In this document: one piece after another, positions 63,680-64,000 of the stretch
Layout: each line of letters opens with the position of its first letter
Position numbering within the stretch: the stretch's first letter is position 1
Assembly (NCBI RefSeq): GCF_040801785.1
Contig: NZ_CP161805.1
Location: 62,001 to 126,000, forward strand
From: Sulfitobacter sp. LCG007
GTDB lineage: Bacteria > Pseudomonadota > Alphaproteobacteria > Rhodobacterales > Rhodobacteraceae
Reading direction: 5' to 3'
DNA length: 64,000 nucleotides
Made by a program: the position numbers and the translations under genes
Notes under the pieces: model-generated
Seen by the model: the letters and a program-made list of their open reading frames with translations, nothing else
What the model was told of the DNA's origin: nothing
The model's database searches: none

Positions 63680-64000
63680 GTGGCAGATGTTCTGATCATA
63701 GGGGCGTCCGGCGGTATCGGGTCCGCCATCGCTTCGGCCTGCGCGGAGCGGGGCGACCGGGTTGCCGGGCTGTCCCGGTCCGTCGATGGGCTGGATGTCA
63801 CGTCGGAATCCTCGGTGTCGCATCACCTGGGCGCAATGGAGGGGCCATTCGATCTGGTTCTGGTGGCGACAGGCGCGCTCGAGATAGCGGGCGCGGAGCC
63901 CGAGAAGTCCATCAAGGCAATCCGGGCGCAGGCGATGCTCGACCAGTTTGCTCTGAACGCCGTCGGCCCGGCTCTGATCCTGCGGCATCTGCCTGACCTG
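63680..64000 (+). CDS. SDR-family oxidoreductase, 5' part only
   Basis: The frame from the GTG at 63680 stays open to the window edge (107 codons). It begins VADVLIIGASGGIGSAIASACAERG, the TGxxxGIG-type NAD(P)-binding motif with a Gly-rich turn at residues 8-14, then LDVTSESSVS, LVLVATGAL and FALNAVGPALILRHL (the conserved Asn region). This is a short-chain dehydrogenase/reductase resembling C-factor-like SDRs. It is divergent from leuA. Catalytic Tyr-Lys lie beyond the window. Confidence 0.85.
   Translation, partial: MADVLIIGASGGIGSAIASACAERGDRVAGLSRSVDGLDVTSESSVSHHLGAMEGPFDLVLVATGALEIAGAEPEKSIKAIRAQAMLDQFALNAVGPALILRHLPDL

Overview
The window is about 64 kb of GC-rich, densely packed chromosome. 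The gene families point to an alphaproteobacterium of the Rhodobacterales (Roseobacter/Rhodobacter type): leuC/leuD separated by a small membrane gene, an RpoHII-like sigma factor, a VPLPA-CTERM exported protein, DUF1467 and DUF1523 proteins, glcDEF, and creatinase. No genus can be assigned from the sequence alone. I see no rRNA, tRNA, CRISPR array, transposase, integrase or prophage. Nearly everything is core or household DNA, and the most interesting signals are small regulatory structures between genes.

Layout. 1-2.2 kb: leucine biosynthesis on the minus strand (leuC, a HdeD-like membrane gene, the start of leuD). 2.5-5 kb: an MscS channel, then rsfS and rlmH for ribosome function. 5-6 kb: two minus-strand membrane/envelope genes of unknown role. 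6.1-10.1 kb: glycolate oxidase glcDEF. 10.2-11.9 kb: two overlapping, duplicated secreted serine proteases. 12-12.5 kb: a small heat-shock protein behind a probable RNA thermometer. 12.6-18.9 kb: a phytase-like secreted protein with a Pho-box-like site and a strong hairpin over its ribosome binding site, succinate-semialdehyde dehydrogenase, a kynurenine-formamidase-like hydrolase, creatinase and a cupin. 19.1-25.4 kb: two small membrane proteins, aspS, a DUF1800/DUF1501 (Tat) pair and an acetyltransferase. 25.4-31 kb: an orphan response regulator, methylmalonyl-CoA epimerase, small membrane proteins, a nitroreductase, trpS and a rhomboid-like protein lacking all catalytic residues. 31-39 kb: murJ and glnD flanking an accessory-looking segment (VPLPA-CTERM protein, aldo/keto reductase, OmpA-like lipoprotein, P-loop ATPase).

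39.2-43.8 kb: an LpoA-like lipoprotein divergent from rsmI-yraN, then gshB and an esterase. 43.7-49 kb: comM, a glutathione transferase, the cobU plus phosphatase pair, the rpoHII-like sigma gene with an overlapping ChaN-like gene. 49-54 kb: coaBC, dut, a membrane-anchored ThiF/MoeB-type protein and an M3 oligopeptidase. 54-60.6 kb: the cell-shape operon mreB-mreC-mreD-mrdA-rodA followed by ghrA, all on the minus strand. 60.7-64 kb: a TetR regulator divergent from a darcynin-like gene, then leuA preceded by a newly read 28-codon leader peptide with four consecutive Leu codons, and the start of an SDR gene.

Working together: both window ends carry leucine biosynthesis, and leuA appears to be controlled by attenuation. 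Heat and oxidative stress functions (hsp20 thermometer, sigma-32-type factor with a sigma-E-like promoter) and cell-wall elongation (mre/mrd, murJ, LpoA-like) are the other coherent themes.
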